The notes: generated by a model not told the origin, from the letters alone. A DNA stretch of 64,000 bases from CAVVSQ01 sp963848825 (GCA_963848825.1 CAWKFA010000010.1:372001-436000), one strand, 5' to 3'; numbered from the stretch's first letter, positions 16,988 through 27,588 are shown. Program-made: numbers and translations.

Positions 16988-19900
16988 CGGGCACTTTTGT
17001 AGCTACGTCATCCGGGATACTCAGACTCAATGTGGGATCGACACTGTTGGGCGACGAAATCAGGTTTCTATCCAGAAAGTTTACATTGCCCACGAGCAAC
17101 TGGGTGGGAGGCTGCGGAATCTGCGCGGCTTGAGCTGGACGATAAAGGCATCGATCGTGCTGACGTCACCGGCATCCACGGAGAAGTCGCCGGCAACATC
17201 GCCAACAATAACTGGGTCCAATTGCACGTAAGCGGCGAAGCCAGCGGCCCGTCCCTGGGCCACGTTGTCGGCCACAAGCTTGTCAAGCCCGTCAACGATC
17301 CTGTCGCCATTGGCGTCGCCAAAGTAAGCATTGACGTGAACGCCATTGGCAGCCACGGCTCCCGTATTCGCGTTGCCGTTGATGACGATATTGCCGAGTT
17401 GCAATTGCTCTTTGACCTGGTAAAGCTTGAGCGCGGCGGCATTATTCAGCGACGGCACGATGGCGGCGATATCGCCCAGTACGAGTGGGCTATCCGGGAC
17501 GGCGGAGCGCGGCGTCGAATCGCTGTAATGAAAAGTAGCCACGCCGCCGGAGTTCGAAATCAAGACAAGGTTTGAAGTGTTTGGATCGGTGGCGTCGCTG
17601 ACAACGCCACCCAGGGCGCCAAGACTGCTCAGGAGCGCTGGATTGTATGTCAGGGAAAATGTCACGTCCGTGACGTTGGCGGCATTATAAAGCGTTACGG
17701 GAATGCCGGCGGCACCGTTGTTCGGCACCAGGATGGGCGCGTGGCTATCTGGACCGCGCGCAAAGTCAGGGACACCAAGGACTGGAGTAGCGCTTGCCTC
17801 GTAATGCGTCGTAAACGTGGTGACAAAATTGGCCGTGCCGCCATTGTTAAGCCCATCCAGGCCCACACCTAAAGCATCCAGGAAGCCATTGTTACCCGCG
17901 CCGCTCACCAGCTTGACGGTATAGGTAGCGTCCGGGAGCACCTCGGAACTGTAAGCGCTGTCCTGCAAATGAGTGATACTGTTGAGCAACTGCAAATAGG
18001 CAGAAGTTCCCTTGAAGGTTATGGCCTGGTTGAGTGGATCGACAAAAATGGTGCCATGGATCGCACCGACATGATTATTGCCGCTCATGACGACATCGGC
18101 AACCGTGGTCAAGTTGGCACCGAAAAGAAACACATCGGATGGCAAGAAAGGTTTGTTGAAGGTGGCGGTAAAGCCGTCGGCACTGGGCGTGAACGAAGTT
18201 ACCAATAGTCCGCGGGAATTAATGGCTGGGCTGATGCCGGTGATCGTTGGGTTGGTGGAATGCAAGTCGGTAGCTGTAACGAAAAGCGTCCCACCGGATT
18301 TCAGGGTAATGCTGAACGTGTGCGAGCCGGCGTCCCCACTCGTGAATTGATAGTTGGCGGCCAGCGTGGCGGCCCGTGAATCGGTGCTGGTAAGCGCAAC
18401 ATTGCCCGTATAGCCTGGGACGACATTGCTATAAACATCGATGGCCTGGACCGTGACATTGAACGGCGTGCCCGTGATCAAGGTACCGGTGGGAGTAACC
18501 ACCGCAAAGGAGGTCACCGCCGCCGGGGTGACGGAGATCGGCACGGTGGAACCGGTAAGGCCGGCGTTCACCACGTCGGACGCCTTGATCGTCCACGGTC
18601 CGCCGGCGACTGTCCGAAGCGTTACTTGAAATGTCCCCACGCCGTTGAAGAGGGTCGCGTTCGCCGGCAAGATGGGATTGCCACCGGTCGTGGTGATCTG
18701 CACGCTGCCTGAATAGTTGGTGGCCGTATGGCCCAGGTCATCCTGTGCGGTTACCGTAACCAGGACCGGCGAACCTGCTACTGTCGGGGCGACCGACGAC
18801 ACGACCATGAATTTCGTCGCCACCGCAAAGACGTTGATCAGGCCACTCGTGCCGGAAATCCCGGCAATGATGGAGTCCTGCGCCGTAATCGTCTGATTGC
18901 CCAAATTATTTAACGTGAAGTTAAACAAGCCGGTCCCGTTAGTGAGGGTGACGGGGCCGGGTAAAGATGCGCTGCCGTCGGTACTCGAAAATAGAACGCT
19001 ACCCGTATAATCGCTACCCGTCGCGTTATTGAAAATGTCCAGAGCAGTGATGGCAACACTACCTGAGGCGCCCGAGGCCGACGTGGCCGGGGCTACCACA
19101 CGGAAATGGGACGTATTCAAATGAGTAACGGCGATGACCGCGCTGGCGCCCGTGAGATTGTTGACAACATCGTTGGCGACAATGGTTTGCTGGCCGGCTG
19201 TCAGGAAGGTCACGGCAAAGGTTCCCGTGCTGCCTGCCAAAGTGAACGGTCCGCCCCCGGGTAAAATAGCCTGATTGTCAGTGGGGCTCGTCAAGGTGAA
19301 GGAACCGTTGTAGCCATTGGCCAGGAGATTGTGAGCATCCAGGGCGCTCACGGAGAAGTTGATCTGCGTGCCGGCTGCCACCGTGGTGACTCCTGCCGGG
19401 GGACTTATGGCGAAGTGCGTGGCCTGGCCTGAAACCGCCGTGACCGTAATTACCACGTCATTGCCGTCGCCGCCCATGTAACTGACCGAAAAAATGAAGC
19501 GGCTATTGAGTGTGAAGGTGCCGCCCTGATTGATCGGGCCGAAGAACTTTCCGACCAGGGCAAATGGCCCTTGATTGTTAATGATCATGAAGCTCTGCCC
19601 GATGGCCGGAACAAAGCCATTGGCAAGGGACACATTGAGCGTAACACCCCCGGCGCCGCTGCCACCACCTCCGCCTCCGCCGCCGCCGTTATTTAACTTG
19701 AGCGTCCCTGGAGAACTGACGACAAGCTGGTCAAACTGGCCAGCGCCGGTACCTCCCAGTTCGACGTTGAAGGAGCCGCCTTGAACCATCTGCACGCTGC
19801 CGGTTTTTAAAGACCCTGTCTTGCCGGCGCCGTCCCCCGGCGCGATTGTCGTGCCGGCGGATGCGGTGACGGCTTGTTTGATCGTGCCCGTTCCCCCGAG

Positions 19901-22900
19901 AATACCTCCCAGCACACTGACCGCGCTGGCAGTCAAGGTGCCATCGACAACAAAGCTGCCCGAATTGACATTTGTGGGCCCGGTATAGCTCGAAGTCGAG
20001 CCGGCACCGAGGACAAAGGTGCCGCTGCCCGCCTTGATAAACGTACTACCCGCCGCGTTGCCATCGCCGAGCGAACCGATGAAGGTCGATGATAGGTTGT
20101 TGGTGCTCCCGACCGTCAACGTATTGCCATTGAGCGCCACTGCACCGCCGCCGCTCAACGAACCCAGGGTCACATTGGCCCCCAAGGCCAAGTTAGCGCC
20201 GGGGGCAACGCTTACGGCGGCCAAAGTGCCAAGAGCAGCGCCATCGGTGGCAGTGAGAGTGCCGCCGAGAACGTTGATGGCAGTGCCGTCCACGAGGCTC
20301 GTAGCCGGTGACGGCAGGTTTACTGAACCCGCCCCGCTAAAGTTAATCGATTCCGCGCTGCCACCGTCATTGAGACTGCCCAGGGTCAGACTTTCGTTGG
20401 GGGCCGTATTGAATGTCGCACTGCCAGTGAGTGTGGCGTTTCCCAACGTCAGGCCTGACCCATTGCCAGTCACGCTGAGGGTCGCGCCGCCAATTGTGAG
20501 AGTGCCCATGAGGGCCAGGTGGTTTTGTACGTCGATACCAGAGTTTGCGGTAACCTTCACGTTGTTCGCGAAGGTTTGCGTGGTCGCGGCCTGACTGCCA
20601 CTCAGCGCGAAGACGGCCAAGCTGCCGCCGCCGGTGCGCGTAAAACTGACCGAAGAGATGGTCTTGCCCTGGTCATTTAGGGGAAGCGCGAAATCCTTCT
20701 CATAAAGGCTCGGGCTGGTCGGCGTCCCAGAATAATTTGCCGATCCTGTCAGGCCGATTCGGCCCAGGCCCTGAACGGCGAACCCAGAGGCCGCCGCCAT
20801 CCAATCGGACACCGTTTGATTCAGAAAAGAGGTATTGTCTTGAGAACCATCGGTGAAATTAAGCGCCAGGTTGAACGAGGAGTTGTTTCCCACCCCGGTA
20901 GTCAACACGTGGAGGGCCTGCAAAGCCGCCGGCGAAGCAAGGGCAAGCGTGCGGCTGGTTGTATCGTTTTCGAGTAGCACATTGTTCGACGTGTATGGCT
21001 GCAACTGAAAGCTGACCGCGGCGTTGGCTTGACTCAGGATGAGGCCGTTCGCGGGCAAACCGCTACCGCCGGGCGAGAATACCGCCCCCACTTGATAAAG
21101 TGCATTGCCACCGGCGCCATCCAGGCCCATTGTCGTACCTGACGTTGGATCGGGCTCGGAACCAGCCCAGATTACATCCTGATTGAAGCCCGTGACGGCC
21201 AGCAGCTGTTCGACGATCTGACTGGCTTGCAGCGAGAGGTTCCCGCCCGCCAGCGTCACAGCGCCGCTACCCAGCGACTGCACGTTCAGCGCGTTGATAA
21301 TGCCGCCCGAAGCCACGGTGCCCAGCGCGTACGAATCGGCCTGGGTAAGCGTCAGCGACCCCGCGCCTGTTTTATTCAGCGCCCCGCTGCCGGAGACCGG
21401 ATTATTGACGGTGAAACTTTTGCCGGCATCGACGCTGATCGTGCTGCTGGGAGAACCCAAGACATAAACATGGTTCGACGCGAAGGTCGCGGTGACTTCC
21501 AGCGTGCCCGAGTTGATGGTAACCAGACTAGACGCCGTGCCGCCCAGGTCCCCGTCCGCGGCGACCTGGAGCGTGCCACCATTAATCGTAGTCGCGCCGG
21601 CATAGCTGTCGGTAGCACTGGCAAGCGTCACGATGCCGTTGCCCGTGGTGATTAGGCCGGACGTCCCCTTGCCCAACACTCCATTGTTGAAGACCACGCT
21701 CGAGCCGACGGCGGTGCTGATCGTGGTGGTGCCCACGAGAGTGACGGACGCATTGACAGCGTTATTGCCGCCGAGAACTTCAAGAGCACCACTCCGCCAG
21801 CCCCCGTGCCGCTCAGCGACAACGGCTGATAAAGCGGAATGGTCGTGTTGCCACGAATCGCCAGCGTGGCGCCGCTGCTCACCGTGATGGGCAAGGGTGT
21901 ATTGCTGGGCGTCGTGCCCAGAGCGCCGTTCGTTGTTGCCGAAAGTATGCCTGAATTGATCGTGAAAGCGACATTGCCCGGGTTGGCGGCATTGAGGGTG
22001 ACGGTCCCCGTACCGTTCATGATCAAAGTGGAGAGCGCATAGGCAAAGAGGCTGCCAGAGCCCGAATCCACCGGAACCACGTAGTTGGCCGCATTGCCGG
22101 CGCCGGTGGTATTGCCCAGGGGATCGTTGGGGCCATTGTCAACACGGTAGACGAGACCATTGCCGCCGCCGGTATTGTTGCCGGTGGAGCCTCCCGAGAC
22201 GAAACCCGTCCAGCCGTTGGTGTTGGAACCGTCGGCCCCCGCGCGCCTCCACCGTTGGCCAGGCGTATATCGAGCGCGTGCCAACCGGCCGTGAGGGTCA
22301 GTTCTCCGGAACCAAGACTCGTGTTGAAGCTGTTACTGGAAAGTGCATACGGAGTCGTGGCACCGTCAATCGAGATTCGCACGCCATCGTCAAATGCCTT
22401 GGCAAATGAGATATAACCCAGGCCGGTGTTGTTAAAATTAGGCACGTTAACGTAGCCCTGGTAGAGCCAGGTATCGGTGTTCGACCATACGTGCTGAGCG
22501 GTTGGATAATAGCCGTAAGTTGTGGGCACGGCAGCCGACGTGGTACCCATAAAAGGGGAGAGCTGGGCGTCAAAGCCATAGTTGATCAGGTTGGCGGCCG
22601 TTTGCACGGCTGTGAAAACGTTGCCGGGCGCTTGCGATTCTAAAAGGCCTGGCGCACTTCCCTGCCCCGTAACAGCACCATTTACCGTGAGATTGCCCGG
22701 TCCCGTCACCGTGAGGTTGCCGGTTTGACTGACGCTGCCGTTGAGGAAAAGAGTGCCGCCGTCCAGGCCGATCGCCGTGACGGGCCCGGCAGCGACTACC
22801 GGCCCGGCAATCACATTGCTGCCACCGAGGTTCTCCAGAGCACCGCTGCCGCTGGGACCAGAGCCGGCCAGGCTGATGGCCTTTCCCGACTGGTATCGTG

Positions 22901-25900
22901 ATGCCGCCGGCGGCAGACAACTGCAGACTTCCGCCCGGCGCCACCGTCACCGAGCCAGCCGTCGCGGCGCCAAGGGCGTTATTGTTGCCGGCGATCAGGC
23001 GCCGGCGGTGATCGTCGTGTTGCCCGCATAGGAGTTGTTGCCGTTCAGCGTCAAGGTGCCAGTGCCCGCCATGGTCACGTCATTGCCGGCGGTGAAGAGC
23101 ACGCTCGAAGGAATGATGACGAAGTTGTTATTGCCTGTCGGGTCCCACCATGCACTCATCGCCGCCGCACCAGTCCCCTGATAGTACTCGATGTCGATGG
23201 TGTGAAAACCGGGCGTGAGGTTGATGACGCCGGTGCGGCGTGTCTCCCCCTGAACGAAATCATTGCTAACCACCGTGGCGCCGTCGATGTACAGCATGCT
23301 GCCGTCGTCACTTTGCGTCGCGAAATCGATGGGGACAGGTGTCGTACCGACTACCGGGGACGTTGACGAGCCCGACCCACCGTGCCGCGATATCGTTATT
23401 GGCCTGGCCCAGGTTGGCCAGCGGCAGAAAGGATGGTCCCGTGTTGCCCGCCGGGCCGCCGCCACTCGTGATGGCGTTGTTGCTCCAGTTAATTTGCGGC
23501 GTCAACGAAAAGAGGTAGGTGTTGTACTGGCTGGCCGTGAAGCTTCCGAGCCAGTTGGCGTTGGGCTTGCCGTTTAGCGCCGGGTCGAGAATATTATTTT
23601 TGAACTTCGCTTCCGGAATGGCCGTGGTGTTGATCGCGTAGTAGTAGCCGTTCAAACCGTGTGTCGTCGGCGTGCCCGGGTAAGTGCCGCTGATGGCTCC
23701 GTTGATAATAACCGGCCCCGTTGACGTGTCCGTGAGATTACCGGCACCGAGGTTCACGCTGCCGTTGATGGTGACGGCGCCCGAGCCGGAGATAAGCAGG
23801 CCGCCGTTGCCCAGGTTGACGAGATTGCCGCTAATGTTCGTGAGACCGCTGCCCACGATGGTAAACGCGCTGCTCGTTTGATTGGTGATATTGCCGCTGA
23901 TGGAGGCCGACCCGGTCGCGGCGCCAAGGCTGATGCTGGGTGTGCCGCCGCCCGAGTCCGCCGTGATCGTAATCGGCACGCCGGCCGCGATAATATTGAT
24001 CGCGTCGGTACCATCGCTGGTATCCAGCGTCATGGCGGACACGGCCGCCGCGGACACAGTTATGACGGAAGACCCGGCTCCCGTGACATTAGCGGCCCCC
24101 GCTCCGGTCACGGCGATGTTCACGGCTGGATCGGTCACCGTATAGCTGCCGCCGACCAGCTGAACCGCAAGCTGATCCGGCACGCCCGCGCCGCTGGTAA
24201 AGATAAGATTGCCGGCACCATCCAGCGTCAGTGTGGCAGTCCCGAGATCGGCGCCCGTCGCGACCGCTGGCGGCACTAAAGCCGGAAATATTGTGCGCTT
24301 CGATCTCGTAGGTATACGTGTGGCCCAGGGAAATATTGGGGTCCGTATAGGTCTGCGTCGTCGGCGGCGTGTCGCTCGTCTCCGGCACGTTGGCATAGAG
24401 CACGTAGGCGCCGCCGTCGACCGCTCGAAATATCTGGTAGCCCAGGGCGTAAGGCCCGGCATGATCGGTCCAGCTCACCACCATCTGGTTGGCATTCACC
24501 TGCGCGGCAGCGTCCGTGGGCTCGGGCGGCACCAGCGGTATGGTTACCGAGGCGCTATTTGAGCTGGACGATGAACCGGAACCATTGGTCGCCCGGATGC
24601 GATAAAAGTAGGTCCCGCCTGGGCTCATGCCCGCCGCGGTATCGGTGTAATAATAAGGGGCCGCCGGCAGCGTGATGGTGACGACGTTTTGAGTAAAGTT
24701 CGCGTCGGTCGCACGCACCAGCGCGAAGCCGGTCTGATTGGTAGCGGTGTTGATCCAGTTAAGGAAAGCCTCGGCGGGACCAGCGGGGGTTGCGCCCAAC
24801 CCGACCGGGGCGCTCGGTGCCGGCCCGCTTTGCCCGGTAGTTGTGGCCGTCGCGGTGCCGGAAAAGCCAGACGTTCCCGCTTTGTTGCTGCCGGCTATCT
24901 GAAAAACATAAGACGTGTTCGGGCTCAGACCAGTCACGGTATAGCTGGTCGCCTCTTGTGACGCCGTCGCCACGGGCGCGAAATGGACGCCGTCGGTAGA
25001 TGCTTGAATGACATAGCTGGTGGCGAAGTTTGGCGAGGTGCTGCTGTCGGTCCAGTTCAGTTCAACCTGTGAACCTGACAACGCCTGCGCCGTGAGGTTG
25101 CCCGGAACGTTGGGGGCCTGGGTCTGCGCTGACGGCCCGGTAAGGCCATAGACAGTCAAGAAATGGCTGGTGCCCACAAAGACCTGGCCATTGGCGACCG
25201 TTGGCGCCGCGAATTTGACGACCGAGTCCAAAGCATCGCCTTGCTTTTGATTGCTGTTCCATATCTCGGTGTTAAGGGTTCGCGCATCGTAGGCATGTAA
25301 ATCGAGGTGATTGCGGTCGATGATCCAGACGACGCCGTCGTGATTGCCGTTGGCGGAAATGACGACCGAGCCTGGCTCAAACCCAAAACTGCCGTTGGCC
25401 GTCTGCGAAGTTGCCTGCAAAACGCCGTTGGCACCGATGAGATAGGCCTTGGCGGTGTTGTTGTAGCCGCTGACGGCGTAAAGCTCGCCCTGAAAGTAGG
25501 CCGGCGTGCTCAAGAGACCATTTATCAATACCGGCGGCGTATTTTGACCCGTGCCATTGGGTATCGCATTGACGACGTTATCGCCGTTCGCGTTGAATTT
25601 TCCCATGTTGTCGCGATCGACAAGGTAGATTTTGCCCTCTTTGCCGGCCGCCACCAGCAGATGGGGATGATTGGGAATGCCAGCCGAATCCGGCAAGACG
25701 AGCGGGGCGCCCGAACCAAAGTCCTCGTCGGCATTGTCAAGCGCCACGACGTTGTAAGGGGTGAAATAATCCGCAATCTTGAGGCCCCAGCCATTGGCGT
25801 TTTGGCTGGAGGCGTTGGTCGTGGGATCGGCGACCACTTTGACGAGCGATTCGTAATAGCTGCGGTCGGCCGGAAAGCCGTTGGCATCCGGCGTGGGGTT

Positions 25901-26948
25901 GCTATTACGGCCAAAGCCATTGCCCGTCTCGAAATAGAAAGCGCTGCCATCCGGCTCAAAGGTCAGCCCGCCGCCGCCCTCCCAGATCCCCGCGCCGGAG
26001 CCGTTGGGATCGGTATTCAAGACGCCCGCGAGCACCATGCCATTGGCCTGGAGATTGCTGACGTTCCAGGCCGCCACCCAGCCATGATACGGCCGCTGGT
26101 CGCCATGCGAGGCCCATTCGACGTACACCATCCCGTTAACGAGGCTCAGCGCCGGACGATTGGCCTCTCGCAGCGCGTTGAACTGAACCACGCCGCCCAC
26201 GCTGCCATCCCCGCTGCCAACCACATAAATCGGCGTCTTATTGGTGTTGCCGCCCGTCGTATCGCCAATCACAAACGACGCGACACGATCGGCACCGTTG
26301 GCGATATTAATGGCATGGAGCCGCTGGACATAGTGAACGGTGGTGCCGACCAGTCTCCTTGGTCTTCACATCCACGTAGAGCGTATTCGTGGAGGGGTCG
26401 ATCACCGGCGTTCCGGTGATGCCGATCGAAGGTAAGATGTCGGTGGAACCCATGTCGGCCTGTCCAAGCGTGGTGACCGATGAAGCCCCGGGCAGGAAAT
26501 CATTGCTGTTGGTGGTGTCCAGAAAGCCGCGCTGCCAGAGTATGGCCCCGGTCGCGGAGTTGACGGCATACAACGAATCGTTCTCGGTGGCGACGAAGGC
26601 CACCGACGCATAGGTGCCGGCATTCGCCCCGGTTATCGTGACATTGGTAAGCACGAGAGGCTGGGCGACCAACTGGCCGTCGACGGGCGTGGAATAGAGC
26701 TTGCCAAACGCCACCGTATTAAGGTTCAGGGGCGTCAGATCGGTTTCGGTAAGGTTCGCGCCCGTCGCCTGGTAATCGGTGTGAAAAGTAGTGATATTGG
26801 TCGCGAACAGCACCCGGTCTTCAAGTTGCTCCACGAGCGGCCTGAACCGTCGCCGCAACGAGTCAGCGTTTTTGCCGGACTGCGCCAATAACGTGCGTTT
26901 CTTTCGGACCGTCGTGCGCGAAATCGCGAAGAATGGCCATTTCATCAT
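16054..26948 (-). CDS. Giant surface protein B (whole gene), about 3,600 codons
   Basis: A single gene inferred from about ten consecutive minus-strand frames with continuous domain logic. From the N-terminus: basic leader ending in LVEQLEDRVLFATN; a PQQ/BamB-like beta-propeller; three fibronectin type III domains; a short repeat block; a PA14 domain; autotransporter-type beta-strand repeats with a second PA14-like insertion; Ig-like repeats; a cohesin-like domain; a dockerin-like pair; then a second cohesin-like domain and a helical acidic tail. It is the tandem paralogue of protein A. The start has no clear ribosome site (ATG at 26948 or 26945). The many frame changes make intact expression uncertain, but neighbouring essential genes have similar errors. 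Confidence 0.7.
17081..21736 (-). CDS. Giant protein B, main repeat region with Ig-like, cohesin-like and dockerin-like modules
   Basis: A 1,551-codon open frame. It starts inside a PATR-type repeat (GLITTGNGIVTLASATDSYAG). It then has the same insertion as protein A (VTGFNQDVIWAGSEPDPTSG to SPSLYEKDFALPLNDQG), more repeats, and a Gly-rich hinge (LNNGGGGGGGGGSGAGG). Four Ig-like repeats follow (for example ATKFMVVSSVAPTVAGSPVL and TVTAQDDLGHTATNYSGSV). A cohesin-like domain comes next (GIPVTLYNAANVTDVTFSLT). The dockerin-like pair is GDANGDRIVDGLDKLVADN and GDVAGDFSVDAGDVSTIDA. Alignment by eye with protein A shows most positions shared, so the two genes arose by tandem duplication of at least this part. 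Confidence 0.82.
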   Translation of the reverse strand: MGTTTISTAVGSSVVFNNGVLGKGTSGLITTGNGIVTLASATDSYAGATTINGGTLQVAADGDLGGTASSLVTINSGTLEVTATFASNHVYVLGSPSSTISVDAGKSFTVNNPVSGSGALNKTGAGSLTLTQADSYALGTVASGGIINALNVQSLGSGAVTLAGGNLSLQASQIVEQLLAVTGFNQDVIWAGSEPDPTSGTTMGLDGAGGNALYQVGAVFSPGGSGLPANGLILSQANAAVSFQLQPYTSNNVLLENDTTSRTLALASPAALQALHVLTTGVGNNSSFNLALNFTDGSQDNTSFLNQTVSDWMAAASGFAVQGLGRIGLTGSANYSGTPTSPSLYEKDFALPLNDQGKTISSVSFTRTGGGSLAVFALSGSQAATTQTFANNVKVTANSGIDVQNHLALMGTLTIGGATLSVTGNGSGLTLGNATLTGSATFNTAPNESLTLGSLNDGGSAESINFSGAGSVNLPSPATSLVDGTAINVLGGTLTATDGAALGTLAAVSVAPGANLALGANVTLGSLSGGGAVALNGNTLTVGSTNNLSSTFIGSLGDGNAAGSTFIKAGSGTFVLGAGSTSSYTGPTNVNSGSFVVDGTLTASAVSVLGGILGGTGTIKQAVTASAGTTIAPGDGAGKTGSLKTGSVQMVQGGSFNVELGGTGAGQFDQLVVSSPGTLKLNNGGGGGGGGGSGAGGVTLNVSLANGFVPAIGQSFMIINNQGPFALVGKFFGPINQGGTFTLNSRFIFSVSYMGGDGNDVVITVTAVSGQATHFAISPPAGVTTVAAGTQINFSVSALDAHNLLANGYNGSFTLTSPTDNQAILPGGGPFTLAGSTGTFAVTFLTAGQQTIVANDVVNNLTGASAVIAVTHLNTSHFRVVAPATSASGASGSVAITALDIFNNATGSDYTGSVLFSSTDGSASLPGPVTLTNGTGLFNFTLNNLGNQTITAQDSIIAGISGTSGLINVFAVATKFMVVSSVAPTVAGSPVLVTVTAQDDLGHTATNYSGSVQITTTGGNPILPANATLFNGVGTFQVTLRTVAGGPWTIKASDVVNAGLTGSTVPISVTPAAVTSFAVVTPTGTLITGTPFNVTVQAIDVYSNVVPGYTGNVALTSTDSRAATLAANYQFTSGDAGSHTFSITLKSGGTLFVTATDLHSTNPTITGISPAINSRGLLVTSFTPSADGFTATFNKPFLPSDVFLFGANLTTVADVVMSGNNHVGAIHGTIFVDPLNQAITFKGTSAYLQLLNSITHLQDSAYSSEVLPDATYTVKLVSGAGNNGFLDALGVGLDGLNNGGTANFVTTFTTHYEASATPVLGVPDFARGPDSHAPILVPNNGAAGIPVTLYNAANVTDVTFSLTYNPALLSSLGALGGVVSDATDPNTSNLVLISNSGGVATFHYSDSTPRSAVPDSPLVLGDIAAIVPSLNNAAALKLYQVKEQLQLGNIVINGNANTGAVAANGVHVNAYFGDANGDRIVDGLDKLVADNVAQGRAAGFAAYVQLDPVIVGDVAGDFSVDAGDVSTIDAFIVQLKPRRFRSLPPSCSWAM
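21652..22814 (-). CDS. Giant protein B, PATR repeats with second PA14-like insertion
   Basis: Two overlapping frames. The upstream one (22814 to about 22240) begins with repeat motifs (LDGGTLFLNGSVSQTGNLTV). It then carries a sugar-binding-like insertion: INYGFDAQLSPFMGTTS, WSNTDTWLYQGYVNVPNFNN, FDDGVRISIDGATTPY and LTLTAGWHALDIRLANGG. The same insertion occurs in protein A near 12,300-12,800. The second frame (about 22240 to 21780) continues with NGWTGFVSGGSTGNNTGGG and returns to beta-strand repeats (TINSGILSATTNGALG). Frame changes lie near 22,240 and 21,790. Confidence 0.6.
22995..24462 (-). CDS. Giant protein B, repeat block and PA14 domain
   Basis: The first frame (about 24260 to 23340) begins with LGTATLTLDGAGNLIFTSGAG and a short Gly/Thr-rich beta-strand block. 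It continues with GLNGYYYAINTTAIPEAKFKN and PNANWLGSFTASQYNTYLF, the first half of a PA14 domain. The next frame (about 23340 to 22995) supplies its second half: QSDDGSMLYIDGATVVSND, FHTIDIEYYQGTGAAAMSAWW. DDGSMLYIDG is the conserved PA14 core. PA14 domains bind carbohydrate in many secreted proteins. The end leads into LTLNGNNSYAGNTTITAGA, a typical PATR repeat. Confidence 0.65.
24089..26272 (-). CDS. Giant protein B, PQQ-like propeller and fibronectin type III domains
   Basis: The first 380 residues continue the propeller started in the preceding frame. Blade motifs include LVNGMVYVEWASHGDQRPYH, LTFEPDGSAFYFETGNGFG, LLVAAGKEGKIYLVDRDNMG and VANGQVFVGTSHFLTVYGL. Three fibronectin type III domains follow: NVPGNLTAQALSGSQVELNW onward, VGLGATPAGPAEAFLNW onward, and PTDAAAQVNANQMVVSWTDH onward. 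Each ends in a TYxFxIxAxNxxG strand. After about 24,260 the frame degenerates into basic sequence, and the true continuation is in the next frame. Confidence 0.78.
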   Translation of the reverse strand: MIGDTTGGNTNKTPIYVVGSGDGSVGGVVQFNALREANRPALSLVNGMVYVEWASHGDQRPYHGWVAAWNVSNLQANGMVLAGVLNTDPNGSGAGIWEGGGGLTFEPDGSAFYFETGNGFGRNSNPTPDANGFPADRSYYESLVKVVADPTTNASSQNANGWGLKIADYFTPYNVVALDNADEDFGSGAPLVLPDSAGIPNHPHLLVAAGKEGKIYLVDRDNMGKFNANGDNVVNAIPNGTGQNTPPVLINGLLSTPAYFQGELYAVSGYNNTAKAYLIGANGVLQATSQTANGSFGFEPGSVVISANGNHDGVVWIIDRNHLDLHAYDARTLNTEIWNSNQKQGDALDSVVKFAAPTVANGQVFVGTSHFLTVYGLTGPSAQTQAPNVPGNLTAQALSGSQVELNWTDSSTSPNFATSYVIQASTDGVHFAPVATASQEATSYTVTGLSPNTSYVFQIAGSNKAGTSGFSGTATATTTGQSGPAPSAPVGLGATPAGPAEAFLNWINTATNQTGFALVRATDANFTQNVVTITLPAAPYYYTDTAAGMSPGGTYFYRIRATNGSGSSSSSNSASVTIPLVPPEPTDAAAQVNANQMVVSWTDHAGPYALGYQIFRAVDGGAYVLYANVPETSDTPPTTQTYTDPNISLGHTYTYEIEAHNISGFSAASGRDGRRSRDCHTDAGWCRQSYLYQRRGRAGSACGSAGRRQLYGDRSSREHRRDRSGGR
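26307..26948 (-). CDS. Giant protein B, N-terminus with LEQLEDR-type motif
   Basis: The N-terminus is basic (TVRKKRTLLAQSGKNADSLRRRFR). It ends in LVEQLEDRVLFATN, the planctomycete variant of the motif seen at the start of very large secreted proteins. The first propeller blades follow (VDGQLVAQPLVLTNVTI, VAFVATENDSLYAVNSATG, ILWQRGFLD, GITGTPVIDPSTNTLYVD). There is no classical hydrophobic signal peptide. The frame loses meaning after KTKETG near 26,335, and the adjacent frame continues with VHYVQRLHAINIANG. Confidence 0.72.
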   Translation of the reverse strand: MMKWPFFAISRTTVRKKRTLLAQSGKNADSLRRRFRPLVEQLEDRVLFATNITTFHTDYQATGANLTETDLTPLNLNTVAFGKLYSTPVDGQLVAQPLVLTNVTITGANAGTYASVAFVATENDSLYAVNSATGAILWQRGFLDTTNSNDFLPGASSVTTLGQADMGSTDILPSIGITGTPVIDPSTNTLYVDVKTKETGRHHRSLCPAAPCH

Positions 26949-27116
26949 GAGAGGACAATCCCGCCAAAGAAGGGGCAGCCAGTACGTGCGCCTGCGAAAG
27001 AAGGCAATCTGCTAATATCGCGGAAATCCGCCAAAAAGCCAGCAAATAATTGCCTCGCCGCAAAAGTGCAAAAGTGGGGTGTGGCCACCGATTCTGGGGG
27101 ATGAGGTTTTGGACCA

Positions 27117-27222
27117 CTAGCAGCCCGTTGAAAAAGGGGTCAGACCCCTTCGATACCCTGCAAAAACGTTGAAAACTCTGTTCGCTTCAGGGGGTCTGAC
27201 CCCTTTTTCAACGGGCTGCTAG
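27117..27222. repeat. GGGGTCAGACCCC palindromic element, copy 1 (106 bp)
   Basis: A MITE-like element with perfect 32-base terminal inverted repeats running from CTAGCAGCCCGTTGAAAAA to the matching right end at 27191-27222. The ends are CTAG. The core holds GCAAAAACGTTGAAAACTC, shared with the copies near 43.6 and 56.7 kb. It lies between the start of giant protein B and the transposase region. No coding capacity. Confidence 0.85.
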
Positions 27223-27370
27223 GCCGACCACTGGCTGGCATTCCGTACACAGACCAGGGCGGACATGCCGGAGATGTTTTACGACGCCATCGCGCCACGG
27301 GTGCCATTGAGGATACTCGCCTGTAAAAATGGTATGTATGCGTGCACCGGGCACCCCCCGCCACGACGCC

Positions 27371-27406
27371 TACCATTTTGCATACCATTTTGCATACCAT
27401 TTTGCT
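27371..27406. repeat. 12-bp tandem repeat, three copies
   Basis: TACCATTTTGCA is repeated three times head to tail; the last copy ends in CT instead of CA. The AT-rich pattern stands out against the GC-rich surroundings. Function unknown. Confidence 0.7.
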
Positions 27407-27588
27407 ATGCGGCGGGACTGCGTTGCATAGCCGCCGCCGCGTCGCCAGGAACGGTAACTTGTTTTGCCGTTCGGTTGGCAGTCCGCCATGGACGCCAGAA
27501 ACCCCGGAGCCTTACGACGCACAAACTAACGGTGATACGCGGTTAGCCTCCTGCCAGTAAAAAGAAGGCCTCAGCTCACCCGAATCGC

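Noticed and set aside
17969..21655. Plus-strand open frames opposite giant protein B
   Set aside because: Same reasoning as for protein A: antisense to a clearly coding repeat frame, low complexity, no start signal.
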